Positions 34,334 to 43,319 of a DNA stretch of 64,000 bases are shown here, piece after piece (within the stretch, counting starts at the first letter, position 1; the number at the start of each line of letters is the position of its first letter). Position numbers and translations under genes: made by a program. The notes beneath the pieces were generated by a model. That model was not told where the DNA came from and did not search any database. It worked only from the letters and a program-made list of their open reading frames with translations. Location: the NCBI GenBank assembly GCA_052379645.1, contig JBQSYU010000006.1; one strand, given 5' to 3'. This stretch comes from Arthrobacter_H sp030452125 (GTDB lineage Bacteria; Actinomycetota; Actinomycetes; Actinomycetales; Micrococcaceae).

Positions 34334-35319
34334 GCACCGTCGCACCCGGAGCCGGCGGTGCGCCCGAACTGGGTCGACTGGGTTTCGGCGCCGCGGGCAT
34401 CGGCAACCTGTACAAGGCGATGCCCGACGACCAGGCAACCGCCATCGTCGAAGCCGCCTGGGACTCGGGCGTCAGGTACTTCGATACGGCCCCGCACTAC
34501 GGCCTCGGTCTGTCCGAGCGCCGTCTGGGGGCCGTGCTGGCCACCAAGCCACGGGATCAGTTCGTCATCTCCACGAAGGTGGGACGGCTGCTGGCCCCCA
34601 ACCCGGACGCGTTGCCCGGTGGTTCCAACGCCGGAGCCCGTGACGACGAGGGCTTCGACGTGCCCGCCACCAGCCGCCGTGTCTGGGACTTCTCCGAAGC
34701 GGGGATCCGCCGCAGCCTCGAGGAGTCCCTGGAACGACTCGGTCTGGACCGCGTGGACATCGCCTATCTGCACGATCCCGATGTCCATGACCTCAAGGCA
34801 GGCATCGACCAGGGTCTTCCTGCCTTGGAGAAGCTGCGCGCCGAGGGACTCATCCGGGCCATCGGGGTCGGCACGAATTCCGCGCAGGCGGCGCTGGAAT
34901 GCGTTGAAGCCTCCGATCTGGATCTGGTCATGCTGGCCGGACGCTACACCCTGCTGGAGCAGCCCGACGGGCCGCTGCTGGAGCGCTGCCTCGAACGCGG
35001 CACCGGTCTGGTGAATGTGGGGGTCTACAACTCCGGGCTACTAGCGCGGGCCGAGGTCCGCGATGATGCCCACTACAACTATGAACAAGCCCCACGCGAA
35101 ATGGTGCAACGGGCCCGGGAGTTGGCTTCGATCTGCCAGGACTTCGGGGTCGAACTACCGAAGGCTGCCCTGCAATTCAGCCTGCGCCACCCCGCCGTGG
35201 TGAACGTGACGGTCGGGGCCAGCTCCTCGTCCCAAATGGTCTCCAACGCTGAGCGGATGGGGCAGGACATCCCCGAGGCACTCTGGGAGGCCCTGACGGA
35301 GCGCGGACTCCTCTCATGA
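34330..35319 (+). CDS. Aldo-keto reductase, probable L-fucose 1-dehydrogenase
   Basis: 329 residues of the aldo-keto reductase fold. Catalytic pieces are DTAPHYGLGLSE (Asp and Tyr), ISTKVGR (Lys) and YLHDPDVHD (His). The PHYGLGLSERRLG and DFSEAGIRRSLEESLERLGLDR segments match the D-threo-aldose/L-fucose 1-dehydrogenase group, which oxidises L-fucose to L-fuconolactone with NAD(P). Start chosen at the ATG overlapping the mutarotase stop, not 12 bases earlier. Confidence 0.86.
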   Translation: MSTVAPGAGGAPELGRLGFGAAGIGNLYKAMPDDQATAIVEAAWDSGVRYFDTAPHYGLGLSERRLGAVLATKPRDQFVISTKVGRLLAPNPDALPGGSNAGARDDEGFDVPATSRRVWDFSEAGIRRSLEESLERLGLDRVDIAYLHDPDVHDLKAGIDQGLPALEKLRAEGLIRAIGVGTNSAQAALECVEASDLDLVMLAGRYTLLEQPDGPLLERCLERGTGLVNVGVYNSGLLARAEVRDDAHYNYEQAPREMVQRARELASICQDFGVELPKAALQFSLRHPAVVNVTVGASSSSQMVSNAERMGQDIPEALWEALTERGLLS

Positions 35320-36200
35320 GCCGGCCCATTATCGACGCGCACCTGCACCTGTGGGAGCTCGACGACGCCGACACCGCGGCCGGCGGTGGCGATGCGCCGA
35401 AGGCCTACGCCTGGTTGGGCCCCCAGCACGGCATCCTCCACCGCAGCCACGGGGCCCGGGAGGCCCACGACGCCCTCGCGGGCGGAGGCGTCGAGAACGC
35501 CGTGCTCGTCCAGGCCGACGACACCGCCGCCGATACGGCCGCCATGCTCGCCGTGGCGCAGGAGAGCCCCTGGGTGCTCGGCGTCGTCGGGTGGATCCGG
35601 CTCGATGACCCCACCGGCGCCCGCGCCGCCCTGGACCTCCCGGGGGCCGAGACGAAGTTCAAGGGCATCCGCCATCTGGTCCACGACGACCCGCGCCCCG
35701 ATTTCCTCGAACTTCCTGCAGTGCGCGAATCCCTGGAAGCCGTCGCTGCTTCCGGGCTGGCCTTCGACGTTCCCGACGCCTTTCCGGGCCACCTGGACCA
35801 GACCGTGCAGCTGGCCCGCGATCTCGACTCCCTGACGGTGGTCCTGGACCATCTGGGCAAGCCGCCGCGTTCGGACGAGCAGGCGATGCCGAGCTGGCAG
35901 CGGGACTTCAGGGCCCTGGCGGAACTTCCCCGGACGGTCGCGAAGATCTCCGGGCTGTTCATCCCGGGACTGCCCTATACGGCGGATGCCCTCCGCCAGG
36001 TGTGGGATGAGGCATTGGAGGCCTTCGGACCGGAGCGGCTCATGTTCGGGGGCGATTGGCCCATCAGCCGGCTGGGCGGTTCCTACGGTGAGACCGCTGG
36101 CCCGCTGTTCGAGCTGATCTCCACGCTCTCCGACTCCGAGCAGGAGGCCGTGCTGCACGGGACCGCGGCCCGGGTCTACCAACTGGGCGACGACCACTAA
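35316..36200 (+). CDS. Amidohydrolase-2 family, probable L-fucono-1,5-lactonase
   Basis: 294 residues. It starts with the metal motif DAHLHLWE, then WIRLDDPTGA, KGIRHLVHDD near 125, VLDHLGKPP near 190 and LMFGGDWP near 250. This pattern is typical of L-fuconolactonase/L-rhamnonolactonase-type enzymes. It opens the lactone made by the preceding dehydrogenase. Last gene of the rightward operon, overlapping its neighbour by 4 bases. Confidence 0.88.
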   Translation: MSRPIIDAHLHLWELDDADTAAGGGDAPKAYAWLGPQHGILHRSHGAREAHDALAGGGVENAVLVQADDTAADTAAMLAVAQESPWVLGVVGWIRLDDPTGARAALDLPGAETKFKGIRHLVHDDPRPDFLELPAVRESLEAVAASGLAFDVPDAFPGHLDQTVQLARDLDSLTVVLDHLGKPPRSDEQAMPSWQRDFRALAELPRTVAKISGLFIPGLPYTADALRQVWDEALEAFGPERLMFGGDWPISRLGGSYGETAGPLFELISTLSDSEQEAVLHGTAARVYQLGDDH

Positions 36201-36222
36201 CTGCGGACCGACCGGAAACCGG

Positions 36223-36894
36223 CTACATCGCCTCGCGCAACCAGGCTTCCACACCGCTGACGTGCACGGTCAGCAACGCCCGGGTGAGTTCGGCATCGCC
36301 GCGCTCCAGGGCATCGGCAATGGCCTGGTGTTCGGCCAGGGTGCGCGCCACCGCGTGGTCCTGGGTCAGCCCCCGCCAGATCCTCGCCCGTACGGTGCTT
36401 CCCGAGAGCGCCTCGACCAGACTGCCCAGGTATTCGTTGCCGGCCGCCTGGCCGATGATGCGGTGGAAATCCAGGTCGTGGGCCACGAGTTCCTCGATGC
36501 CGGTGGTCTCGTCGATCCCCTCCATCGTGGCGCGCAGGGCTTTCAGATCCTCGGCCGACATCCTCGAGGCGGCCATGAAGCCGCTGGCCGGTTCGAGGAT
36601 GCGCCGGACTTCGAAGAGTTCGAGCACCGACCGGTCCTGGTGCAGCTCCACGATGAAGGCCACCGCCCCGTTGAGCAGGTTCGCATCCAGCGACGTCACG
36701 TAGGTTCCGTCACCGCGGCGGACGTCCAGCACCCGAATCAGTTCCAGGGCCTTGACCGCTTCGCGCAGTGAATTACGCGAAAGTCCGAGCCGTTCGGCCA
36801 GCTCCTTCTCCGGGGGAAGCCGGTCCCCCGCCTTGAGCTCCTCGCGCAGCAACATGCCCTTGATCTTGTCGATCGCCTCATCAGTCACAGCCAT
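36223..36894 (-). CDS. GntR-family (FadR/FCD) regulator of the fucose cluster
   Basis: About 223 residues from ATG 36894. The winged helix at the N-terminus reads LPPEKELAERLGLSRNSLREAVKALE, followed by the all-helical FCD ligand domain with the conserved metal-binding pattern (HDLDFHRIIGQAAGN). It is convergent with the fucose operon and the likely regulator of it, sensing fucose or a pathway intermediate. Several in-frame starts exist up to 36960. The SD-like TAGGA fits best with 36894. Confidence 0.84.
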   Translation of the reverse strand: MAVTDEAIDKIKGMLLREELKAGDRLPPEKELAERLGLSRNSLREAVKALELIRVLDVRRGDGTYVTSLDANLLNGAVAFIVELHQDRSVLELFEVRRILEPASGFMAASRMSAEDLKALRATMEGIDETTGIEELVAHDLDFHRIIGQAAGNEYLGSLVEALSGSTVRARIWRGLTQDHAVARTLAEHQAIADALERGDAELTRALLTVHVSGVEAWLREAM

Positions 36895-37060
36895 GGCCAC
36901 CATCCTACGGTCAATCATCGGACCTTTGCCGGTCAACCGCCCCGGATGGACTGTCCCCACGGCCCGTCAGCGACCGATTGACAACCCCCGGGAGCGGCGG
37001 GACAGTGGAATCGACGACGGATTCCCGCCGGCACCGTTCCAGTCAAAAGGACCACGTGAA

Positions 37061-37540
37061 ATGCCCGCAGCTCAACGTCTAGACATCCACGGCATCGATG
37101 CGGCCGCCTACCAGCCGATGTTCGCGTTGGAGAAGTACATCCATGGTGGCAACCTCGGAGAAGATCTGCTGGCCCTGGTGAAGATCCGGGCCTCCCAGAT
37201 CAACGGCTGCGCCTACTGTCTGGAAATGCACGACCGCGAAGCCCGCGCCGCCGGCGTGGATGACCGACACCTCGACGTCCTCGCCGGATGGCATGAAGCC
37301 TCCGGCCTGTATTCGGACCGCGAGGAGGCGGCACTCGCACTGACCGAGGAGATGACCCTGATCAGTCAGGCCGGTGTCTCCGATCAGACCTGGGAACGGG
37401 TCGGCAACGAATTCACGGACCAGGACACCGTCACGTTGATCATGGCCATCTGCGCGATCAACACCTGGAACCGGATGGCCATCAGCACCCGCCAGGCGCT
37501 GCCGGAGGTCGCCGCACCCACCCCGGGCCCGGCATCATGA
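37061..37540 (+). CDS. Carboxymuconolactone decarboxylase / AhpD-like protein
   Basis: 159 residues of the CMD/AhpD family. The redox motif is intact as NGCAYCLEMH near residue 47 with the following His. Such proteins act as alkyl-hydroperoxide reductases or thiol-dependent peroxidases. ATG follows AAAAGGA. The next gene, a hemerythrin, overlaps its stop by 4 bases, so the pair may jointly handle oxidative or nitrosative stress (inference). Confidence 0.86.
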   Translation: MPAAQRLDIHGIDAAAYQPMFALEKYIHGGNLGEDLLALVKIRASQINGCAYCLEMHDREARAAGVDDRHLDVLAGWHEASGLYSDREEAALALTEEMTLISQAGVSDQTWERVGNEFTDQDTVTLIMAICAINTWNRMAISTRQALPEVAAPTPGPAS

Positions 37541-38013
37541 GCACCGCCGGCATCCTGTCCGACGCACTCGAACGCGAGCACCGCGAGATCGACGGCGGCA
37601 TCGAGGCCTTCACCGCCGGGGCCACGACAGGGACCTACGACGACGCGGCCTTGTTGCGCGCGCTGGCGGCCCTGCGTCGACATATCTATCTGGAGGAGGT
37701 CTTCCTCTTCCCGCCCCTGCGTGATGCCGGGTTGATGATGCCGATCATGGTCATGGAACGAGAGCACGGCGAACTCTGGCAGCTGATGGACACCGTGCAG
37801 GCAGCCCACGACGGCGGGGCCGCACCCGCCGAACTGGTCTCCACCTGCCAGGAACTGCTCTCGCTGCTGGACCGGCACAACTCCAAGGAGGAGCCGATCA
37901 TCTACCCCCAGGCCGATACCGCCTTGGAGGAGCAGGCCCACGCCCAGCTGCAGGAATTCATCGCCTCGGGAACCATGCCCGAAGGGTGGGTCTGCCACCG
38001 CGCGGCCGGTTGA
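37537..38013 (+). CDS. Hemerythrin HHE-domain protein
   Basis: 158 residues. Metal-binding HHE pattern is visible: EREHREIDG, LRRHIYLEEVFLFPPL, MEREHGELW and LDRHNSKEEPIIYPQAD. These form a four-helix bundle holding a di-iron centre that binds oxygen or NO or senses iron. It is coupled to the AhpD-like gene. It ends at the strong bidirectional hairpin. Confidence 0.87.
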   Translation: MSTAGILSDALEREHREIDGGIEAFTAGATTGTYDDAALLRALAALRRHIYLEEVFLFPPLRDAGLMMPIMVMEREHGELWQLMDTVQAAHDGGAAPAELVSTCQELLSLLDRHNSKEEPIIYPQADTALEEQAHAQLQEFIASGTMPEGWVCHRAAG

Positions 38014-38051
38014 ACCGGCAGGCCGCCCACGCGTCAGCCGGTGGCCGGAGA

Positions 38052-38097
38052 CACAGGACGACGGCGGCGCCGTGGAAGGCGCCGCCGTCGTCCTGTG
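38052..38097. terminator. Bidirectional terminator, perfect 20-bp stem
   Basis: Arms 38052-38071 and 38078-38097 are perfectly complementary around the loop GTGGAA. It lies between two convergent genes (hemerythrin and the haem-degrading enzyme) and is the strongest hairpin I found in the window. Confidence 0.85.
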
Positions 38098-38130
38098 CTG
38101 TTCCCGGGGCGGGGTGGACCGCCGGAGGTC

Positions 38131-38427
38131 TCAGTCGTCACTGAGGTCGACGACCTCGAATTCGAGCAGTTCCATGCCCGTGGCGACCGGGGCTCCCTTG
38201 GAATGATCGTGCGGGGCCCGGTTGGCGCGCCAGTTCTCGAAGTCCTCGCGGGTGGCCCACTGCGTGTAGACGAAGTACCGGTCTTCGCCGGCCACGGGGC
38301 GCAACAGCTGGAAGCCCTCGAACCCCGGTGAACCGTCCACCGAATGCTTGCGGGCGGCAAAACGCTTCTCGAGTTCCGAACCGGCCTCGACCGGGACCTT
38401 CAGGGCGTTGATGACGACGATGGACAC
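38131..38427 (-). CDS. mhuD: MhuD/IsdG-type haem-degrading monooxygenase
   Basis: 98 residues from GTG 38427, which follows AAGGAG. It has the dimeric ferredoxin-like ABM fold. Key residues fall at the same numbers I recall for mycobacterial MhuD: Asn7 (VVINALKV), Trp66 (DFENW) and His75 (PHDHS). These hold the haem. The enzyme opens haem to release iron. The start is decided by this numbering and the SD; the frame from 38484 would add 19 residues without support. Confidence 0.88.
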   Translation of the reverse strand: MSIVVINALKVPVEAGSELEKRFAARKHSVDGSPGFEGFQLLRPVAGEDRYFVYTQWATREDFENWRANRAPHDHSKGAPVATGMELLEFEVVDLSDD

Positions 38428-38594
38428 GGGTGCTCCTTCCAGGTCCGGCGCGTCCGGACCGCTACCCTCCCACGCTACCCCCACAGTGTCTGCGGCGGCC
38501 GTGAGAGGCCTCTCATTCGACGGGCCGAACCTGCGGGTTAACCCGGCTCAACATTCCCTGAAGCCCCTCCATACCCGGGTGTACAGTGCGGGTC

Positions 38595-39773
38595 ATGACT
38601 TCACCTGTGGACTGGCTCACACGCCTGGTAGCTTTCGACACGACCTCCCATCGCTCGAACCTCGAACTGATCGACTGCGTGGCCGCGGAACTGCGCCGGC
38701 ACGGTGTGGAGCCCCTGCTGTTGCCCCACGACCAACAGGACGGGGTGCGCAAGGTGAACCTCTTTGCCACCTTCCCGGCGAAGGACGGCTCCACCGAGGG
38801 CGGGGTGGTCCTCTCTGGTCATACCGACGTCGTCCCGGTGGAAGGACAGGACTGGGACAGCGACCCCTTCACCGTCACCGAACGCGACGGCCGCCTCTAC
38901 GGCCGCGGGACCGCCGACATGAAGGGCTATCTGGCGGTCATCATGTCCCGGGTGGAGGCGATCGCCGCCGCCCCGCTGGCCCGACCGGTGCACCTGGCCT
39001 TCTCCTACGACGAGGAAGTCGGACTGCTCGGTGCCCAACGGATGATCGGCCAATTCGCCGAGCACGGCATCAAACCCGCCTCCTGCATCGTCGGTGAACC
39101 CTCGGGAATGCGGGTGGTCCGCGGGCATAAATCGATCAACCTGTTCACCGTCACCTTCCGTGGCGTCGCCGCCCACTCCTCGCTGACCCCGCAGGGCTCC
39201 AACGCCATCCACCATGCGGGCCGCTTCATCGAGTTCTACCGGCAGCTCACCGAGGAATGGCGCCGCGAGGGCCCCTTCGATACGGCCTACCCGGTCGCCT
39301 TCACCACCGGCGGGGTCAACCTGATTTCCGGGGGCATCGCCGGCAACACGGTCCCCGACTCCTGCGAGATCGAGTTCGAGTTCCGCGCCCTGGGCACCGT
39401 GGACACCGCCCCGGTGGTGGCACGGATCCGCGAGTTCCTCTTCGACACCCTGGAACCTGCGATGAAGGCCGAACAGGAGGCCGCCGGCATCGAGCTGGTG
39501 ATCAAGGCGCAGGGTCCCGGCCTGGAGATCGGCCCCGACGCCGACATCGTGTCCCTCGCCCACGACTGCGGCGGGCATCCCACCGATGAAAAGGTCACGT
39601 ACGGCACCGAAGCCGGGCTGTTCCATGGTGCCGGGATCGAAACGGTAGTGTGCGGGCCCGGGGAGATCGCCGTGGCCCACGCCGCCAACGAATACGTCGA
39701 GCTGGAACAACTCGCCGCCTGCGAGGCATTCGTCGATACGCTCATCACCGAGCTCGGGCAGGACCGGGCATGA
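38595..39773 (+). CDS. argE: Acetylornithine deacetylase (ArgE/M20 family)
   Basis: 392 residues. The M20 di-zinc peptidase pattern is complete: SGHTDVVP (His), RGTADMKG (Asp), DEEVG (Glu pair), TEAG and the last His in VAHAANEY. Length and the VDWLTRLVAFDTTSH opening fit ArgE, which removes acetate from N-acetylornithine; related N-acyl amino acids are possible. No SD precedes the ATG. A -10-like TACAGT ends 7 bases before the ATG, so the message may be leaderless. It is coupled to the transporter gene. Confidence 0.82.
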   Translation: MTSPVDWLTRLVAFDTTSHRSNLELIDCVAAELRRHGVEPLLLPHDQQDGVRKVNLFATFPAKDGSTEGGVVLSGHTDVVPVEGQDWDSDPFTVTERDGRLYGRGTADMKGYLAVIMSRVEAIAAAPLARPVHLAFSYDEEVGLLGAQRMIGQFAEHGIKPASCIVGEPSGMRVVRGHKSINLFTVTFRGVAAHSSLTPQGSNAIHHAGRFIEFYRQLTEEWRREGPFDTAYPVAFTTGGVNLISGGIAGNTVPDSCEIEFEFRALGTVDTAPVVARIREFLFDTLEPAMKAEQEAAGIELVIKAQGPGLEIGPDADIVSLAHDCGGHPTDEKVTYGTEAGLFHGAGIETVVCGPGEIAVAHAANEYVELEQLAACEAFVDTLITELGQDRA

Positions 39774-41092
39774 GCGGGCCGAGCGCCGCGCCAGGCACCT
39801 CGGCCGCGCCACACACCATCACCGAGGCGGACCGTTCCCGGGCCCGCCGCGCCGTCATCGCCTCCTCCATCGGCAACGCCCTGGAGTGGTTCGACATCAT
39901 CGTCTACTCCTCCTTCGCCGTCGTCATCTCCGCCCTGTTCTTCGAACCGGCGGGCGAGGCAGGAGGCCAGACCACCGGGATCCTGTTGACCTTCGGCGCC
40001 TTCGCCGTGTCCTACCTGATCCGCCCCTTGGGCGCCATGGTGCTGGGCTCCTACGCCGACCGGCACGGGCGCAAGGGTGCGCTGACCCTGACGATCATGC
40101 TGATGATGCTCGGCACCCTGATCATGGCCTGCGCCCCCACCACCGAGATGATCGGCCCGGCGGCGGCGTTGGTGATCCTGCTGTCCCGACTCATCCAGGG
40201 ATTCTCCGCGGGCGGCGAATTCGGGACCGCCACCGCATTCCTGATCGAGAACGCCCCGGATAAAAAAGCGTTCTACGGCAGCTGGCAGGTGGCGACCCAG
40301 GGTGTGTCGATGTTCCTGGCCTCCGCATTCGGTTTCGCCCTGTTCACATTCATGGACCACGACGCCCTGTATTCCTGGGGGTGGCGGATCCCGTTCTTCT
40401 TCGGGCTGCTGATCGGCCCGGTCGGCCTCTACATCCGGTTGAAGATGGATGAGACCCCCGACTTCGAGGCGGCCCGCGGGAACCTGACCAAATCACCGCT
40501 GGCCGCCACCCTGCTCGGCGCGGCACCACGCTGGGTCACCTCGGCGTCCATCGTGGGTCTGGCCAGCGTGTCGGTCTACCTGATCCTGTTCATGCCCACC
40601 TATGCGGTCCAGAACCTGGACCTGCCCTCCTACGCCGGCTATCTGGGCGGGATCATCTCGGGGATCGTCACCCTCATCGGGGCCCCGCTGGCGGGCAAGC
40701 TGGCCGACCGGATCGGTTGCGTGAAGGTCATGCTCTTCGCGGCGGTGCTGGCCGTGCTGGTCGCGTTCCCGCTGTTCCTGATCCTCGTCGCAGCCCCCAG
40801 CGTCGTGATGCTCACCGCTGTCCAAGTGGTCTTAGGCCTGCTGATGGCCGCTTACTTCGGGCCGCTACCGGCCCTGCTGGCCCAGATGTTCCCCACGAAT
40901 ATCAGAACCACCGGCATGTCCATCTCCTATAACGTCGGGGTCACCTTGTTCGGCGGCTTCGCCCCGCTGATCCTGGCCTGGTTGGTCAGCACCACCGGTT
41001 CATTATTAGCGCCGAGTTTCTACTACATCACGATCGGCCTGATCTCCTTGGCCGGGCTGGTGGCTGCGCGCCGGGTCTTCGGGAAGGCGTAG
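39770..41092 (+). CDS. MHS-type major facilitator transporter
   Basis: 440 residues with 12 predicted membrane helices. The MHS signature near the start (SSIGNALEWFDIIVYSSFAV), DRHGRKGAL loop and GFSAGGEFGTATAFLIE identify the metabolite:H+ symporter group (ShiA/ProP-like). It overlaps the deacetylase stop by 4 bases, so it probably imports the acylated substrate or a related organic acid. ATG 39770 chosen over 39650 because the extra residues lie inside argE. Confidence 0.88.
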   Translation: MSGPSAAPGTSAAPHTITEADRSRARRAVIASSIGNALEWFDIIVYSSFAVVISALFFEPAGEAGGQTTGILLTFGAFAVSYLIRPLGAMVLGSYADRHGRKGALTLTIMLMMLGTLIMACAPTTEMIGPAAALVILLSRLIQGFSAGGEFGTATAFLIENAPDKKAFYGSWQVATQGVSMFLASAFGFALFTFMDHDALYSWGWRIPFFFGLLIGPVGLYIRLKMDETPDFEAARGNLTKSPLAATLLGAAPRWVTSASIVGLASVSVYLILFMPTYAVQNLDLPSYAGYLGGIISGIVTLIGAPLAGKLADRIGCVKVMLFAAVLAVLVAFPLFLILVAAPSVVMLTAVQVVLGLLMAAYFGPLPALLAQMFPTNIRTTGMSISYNVGVTLFGGFAPLILAWLVSTTGSLLAPSFYYITIGLISLAGLVAARRVFGKA

Positions 41093-41427
41093 TCCCTTCG
41101 TTTCGCTGCGATTTCGCACATTCGGTCGCCCGACCATCCGTCAGTCACAGTACGAATTTTCGATAAGCCGCCACTACTCACCGGATAAGCCCGGAAGAGC
41201 GGCGAGAAGTTGCGGATACTAGCTCGCTCAGCCCAGTCAACGTCCGGGATTCTCTCGCACCCACTTTTCTGCTCTGTCCACCATCGGCCTATGAGGCGGC
41301 ATCCCGGAACAGATTGCCTCCCCTATGTCCAGCCCCTTCGTCTTGGCAGGTCGCCCGCAGGCCGGGATAGAGCGCCACACTTGCCCCCCAATTGCGACAC
41401 CAATCCCTGGTGAGATCCCTCAGGTTG
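41093..41427. other. Non-coding stretch at the left edge of the AbiE island
   Basis: Roughly 335 bases without a supportable gene. Base composition falls here compared with the upstream transporter gene. I see no repeat longer than a few bases, and no tRNA that would mark an attachment site. A short open frame at 41210-41413 has no SD and looks accidental. Confidence 0.5.
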
Positions 41428-41477
41428 TTCAAGTTCAAGCTCTGTTCAAGTATACTGAACATCAAACAATCTTGAAC
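41428..41477 (+). promoter_or_regulatory. Promoter embedded in inverted repeats before the AbiEi-like antitoxin
   Basis: TTCAAG (41428-41433) and TATACT (41451-41456) are 17 bases apart, a good -35/-10 pair. The -10 lies inside TGTTCA-N7-TGAACA (41443-41461). Further half-sites TTCAAG at 41434 and CTTGAAC at 41471-41477 flank it. An antitoxin binding here would block its own promoter, as known for AbiEi. Confidence 0.65.
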
Positions 41478-41491
41478 GCAGGAGGTAAAGA

Positions 41492-42484
41492 ATGAGGCCC
41501 GATCAGAGTCTGATCGAACATGTTCTCGAGCAGCTTCACGAGTACGGCGTCCAGATTTCTCCCAATAAGCCAACGAAAGAACTGCTGCCCGGCGAGGTAT
41601 TGAACGCTGACATCTCTCACGCCAGGGGGTCCTCAGAAACCCAACTCGTCTATCTAGCGACCGGCACGCTAACGGAGTACTACCAACTACGCACCCCAAT
41701 TTCCAAGGATAGCCGCGACGTCACCGTGCTTGCCGAGTACATGAATGAACGAAGCGCCTCAGCCTTTCGCAACCTTGGTATTCAGTACCTCGACGCCTCC
41801 GGAAATGCCTATTTTGATTTCCCCGGTGTTCACCTCGATATCCGAGGACGACAACCCAGCGAATCAAGCTTTTCGCCACGCACGGACGCGGTTGCACCAA
41901 TCAACCTGTTGTCGCCACGTCGCGCACAAGTCGTCTTTGCTCTCCTATGCTGGCCCACGCTAATTCAACAACCCGTGCGCAGAATCGCCCGCGCAGCAGG
42001 CGTTTCCACCGGAACCGCACAAGCAACGATCAAAGAACTCGAAAATAGCGGCTACGTTGTAGGCTCCGCGCTCACCCACGGCGACGAACTATTAGATATG
42101 TGGCTGGCGGCTTACTCCACTGGATTAGGAACAAAACTGAGCCTCGCCCAATTGGAAGGTGAGATTTCGAATTTTGGCACATCACCCGGAGATGACGAAC
42201 TACTTCTCGGCGGCGAATCGGCTGTGACACGTTGGATAAAACCAACAACGTTGGTTCTTTACACGCCGAAGTTTGACCCTACTGTAGCTATCAGGCATCG
42301 GTGGAAGGCCGGTCGCTCTCCCAACATATACATCCGACGAGCATTTTGGGAGAACCCCACGGACTTGGCTCCACGGCAAACACCCCTCCTCCTGACATAT
42401 GCCGACCTCCTCGCATCACGAGAGCCGCGGCAACGAGAAGTGGCAAGGCTATTGGAGCAAGATGTTCGATCTATCGTGCACTGA
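41492..42484 (+). CDS. AbiEi-type antitoxin / transcriptional regulator
   Basis: 330 residues, ATG after GGAGG. A winged-helix segment lies in the middle (about 135-195: RRAQVVFALLCW, then PVRRIARAAGVSTGTAQATIKELENSGYVV). The remaining parts are mixed alpha/beta. The arrangement, a DNA-binding protein overlapping a nucleotidyltransferase, is that of AbiE-type type IV toxin-antitoxin pairs. Base composition is well below the window average (48% GC in the counted line 42241-42300), pointing to recent transfer. Confidence 0.75.
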   Translation: MRPDQSLIEHVLEQLHEYGVQISPNKPTKELLPGEVLNADISHARGSSETQLVYLATGTLTEYYQLRTPISKDSRDVTVLAEYMNERSASAFRNLGIQYLDASGNAYFDFPGVHLDIRGRQPSESSFSPRTDAVAPINLLSPRRAQVVFALLCWPTLIQQPVRRIARAAGVSTGTAQATIKELENSGYVVGSALTHGDELLDMWLAAYSTGLGTKLSLAQLEGEISNFGTSPGDDELLLGGESAVTRWIKPTTLVLYTPKFDPTVAIRHRWKAGRSPNIYIRRAFWENPTDLAPRQTPLLLTYADLLASREPRQREVARLLEQDVRSIVH

Positions 42485-43319
42485 TCGACGCCTCTTCGAC
42501 CTGCCTAACACGGTCGTTGAAGAAATTCTCAATATCAGCAACATCACTCCCGCAGATATAATGCTGATTGGTGCTGTTAGCCGCGACATTCTGCACAGCG
42601 CACACAAGCACACCTTCGCTCTACGCAGTACCAGCGATATCGATGTGGCACTGACACTGGCGTCCTGGGATGCATTCGACGATCTGGTATCTCACCTCGA
42701 ACCTACAGGCGATACCGGAATTCGGTACTACATCCGTTCACTTCCGGTGGATCTCATGCCTTTCGGAGACATCGAGAATCCAACAGGCAGTTCAACCCCT
42801 TCACCCCGCAAAGAAAGCGTGGCCGTCTTCGGGTTTAGAGAAGTCTTTGAACAAGCAACTCCTCTGACTTTGCCCTGTGGAGCAACCGTTAGTGTTCCAC
42901 ACCCCGCGGGCTACACGGCGCTCAAAATGAAGGCATGGACTGATCGTGCACCGTCACACGAGACCAAAGATGCCTCCGATTTATCAGTTCCGGCCTTTTG
43001 GTATCAAAAATCCGCAGCAATCCAAGACCGCCTCTACGAAAGCAAGCAAGGACGGGACGTGCTCCTCGCCTATGATCTGGAAGCCGACCGAGCTGCCATT
43101 CACCTTCTGGGTCTAGACGTACGCGAACATCTAGGCACCGAGCGTGCGGCAGAACTCGACGACACGTGGTCTTGCTCACCACTCGAGCTCTTCGCCCGAA
43201 ACTTTGGCCAAGCAGAAATCCCCGGGTGGCCGGTCAAAAGTGATACCCAGAGGGCTTCATTCGCCGAAGCTCTGACAGCAGGATTGCATGGCCTTCAGGG
43301 ACCACTGGAGAGCCGCTGA
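42462..43319 (+). CDS. Nucleotidyltransferase toxin, AbiEii/COG4849-like
   Basis: 285 residues. ATG 42462 is chosen because TTGGAGC lies just before it; it overlaps the antitoxin gene by 23 bases. Nucleotidyltransferase motifs are intact: LIGAVSRDIL, the metal pair in STSDIDVAL, and the third acidic residue in LPVDLMPFG. A later HPAGYTALKMKAW segment matches the family. Such enzymes are predicted to block growth by adding nucleotides to a cell target such as tRNA. Whether this is AbiEii proper or the related COG4849 group I cannot decide. Confidence 0.75.
   Translation: MFDLSCTDRRLFDLPNTVVEEILNISNITPADIMLIGAVSRDILHSAHKHTFALRSTSDIDVALTLASWDAFDDLVSHLEPTGDTGIRYYIRSLPVDLMPFGDIENPTGSSTPSPRKESVAVFGFREVFEQATPLTLPCGATVSVPHPAGYTALKMKAWTDRAPSHETKDASDLSVPAFWYQKSAAIQDRLYESKQGRDVLLAYDLEADRAAIHLLGLDVREHLGTERAAELDDTWSCSPLELFARNFGQAEIPGWPVKSDTQRASFAEALTAGLHGLQGPLESR

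Noticed and set aside
36978..37011. TTGACA at 36978 as the -35 of the AhpD-like gene
   Set aside because: The best -10-like sequence (TGGAAT) lies 22 bases away, too far for a normal promoter. No other good hexamer was seen.
41210..41413. Possible 67-residue protein before the AbiEi-like gene
   Set aside because: No SD, no hydrophobic or conserved pattern, and it lies in what looks like non-coding island edge.
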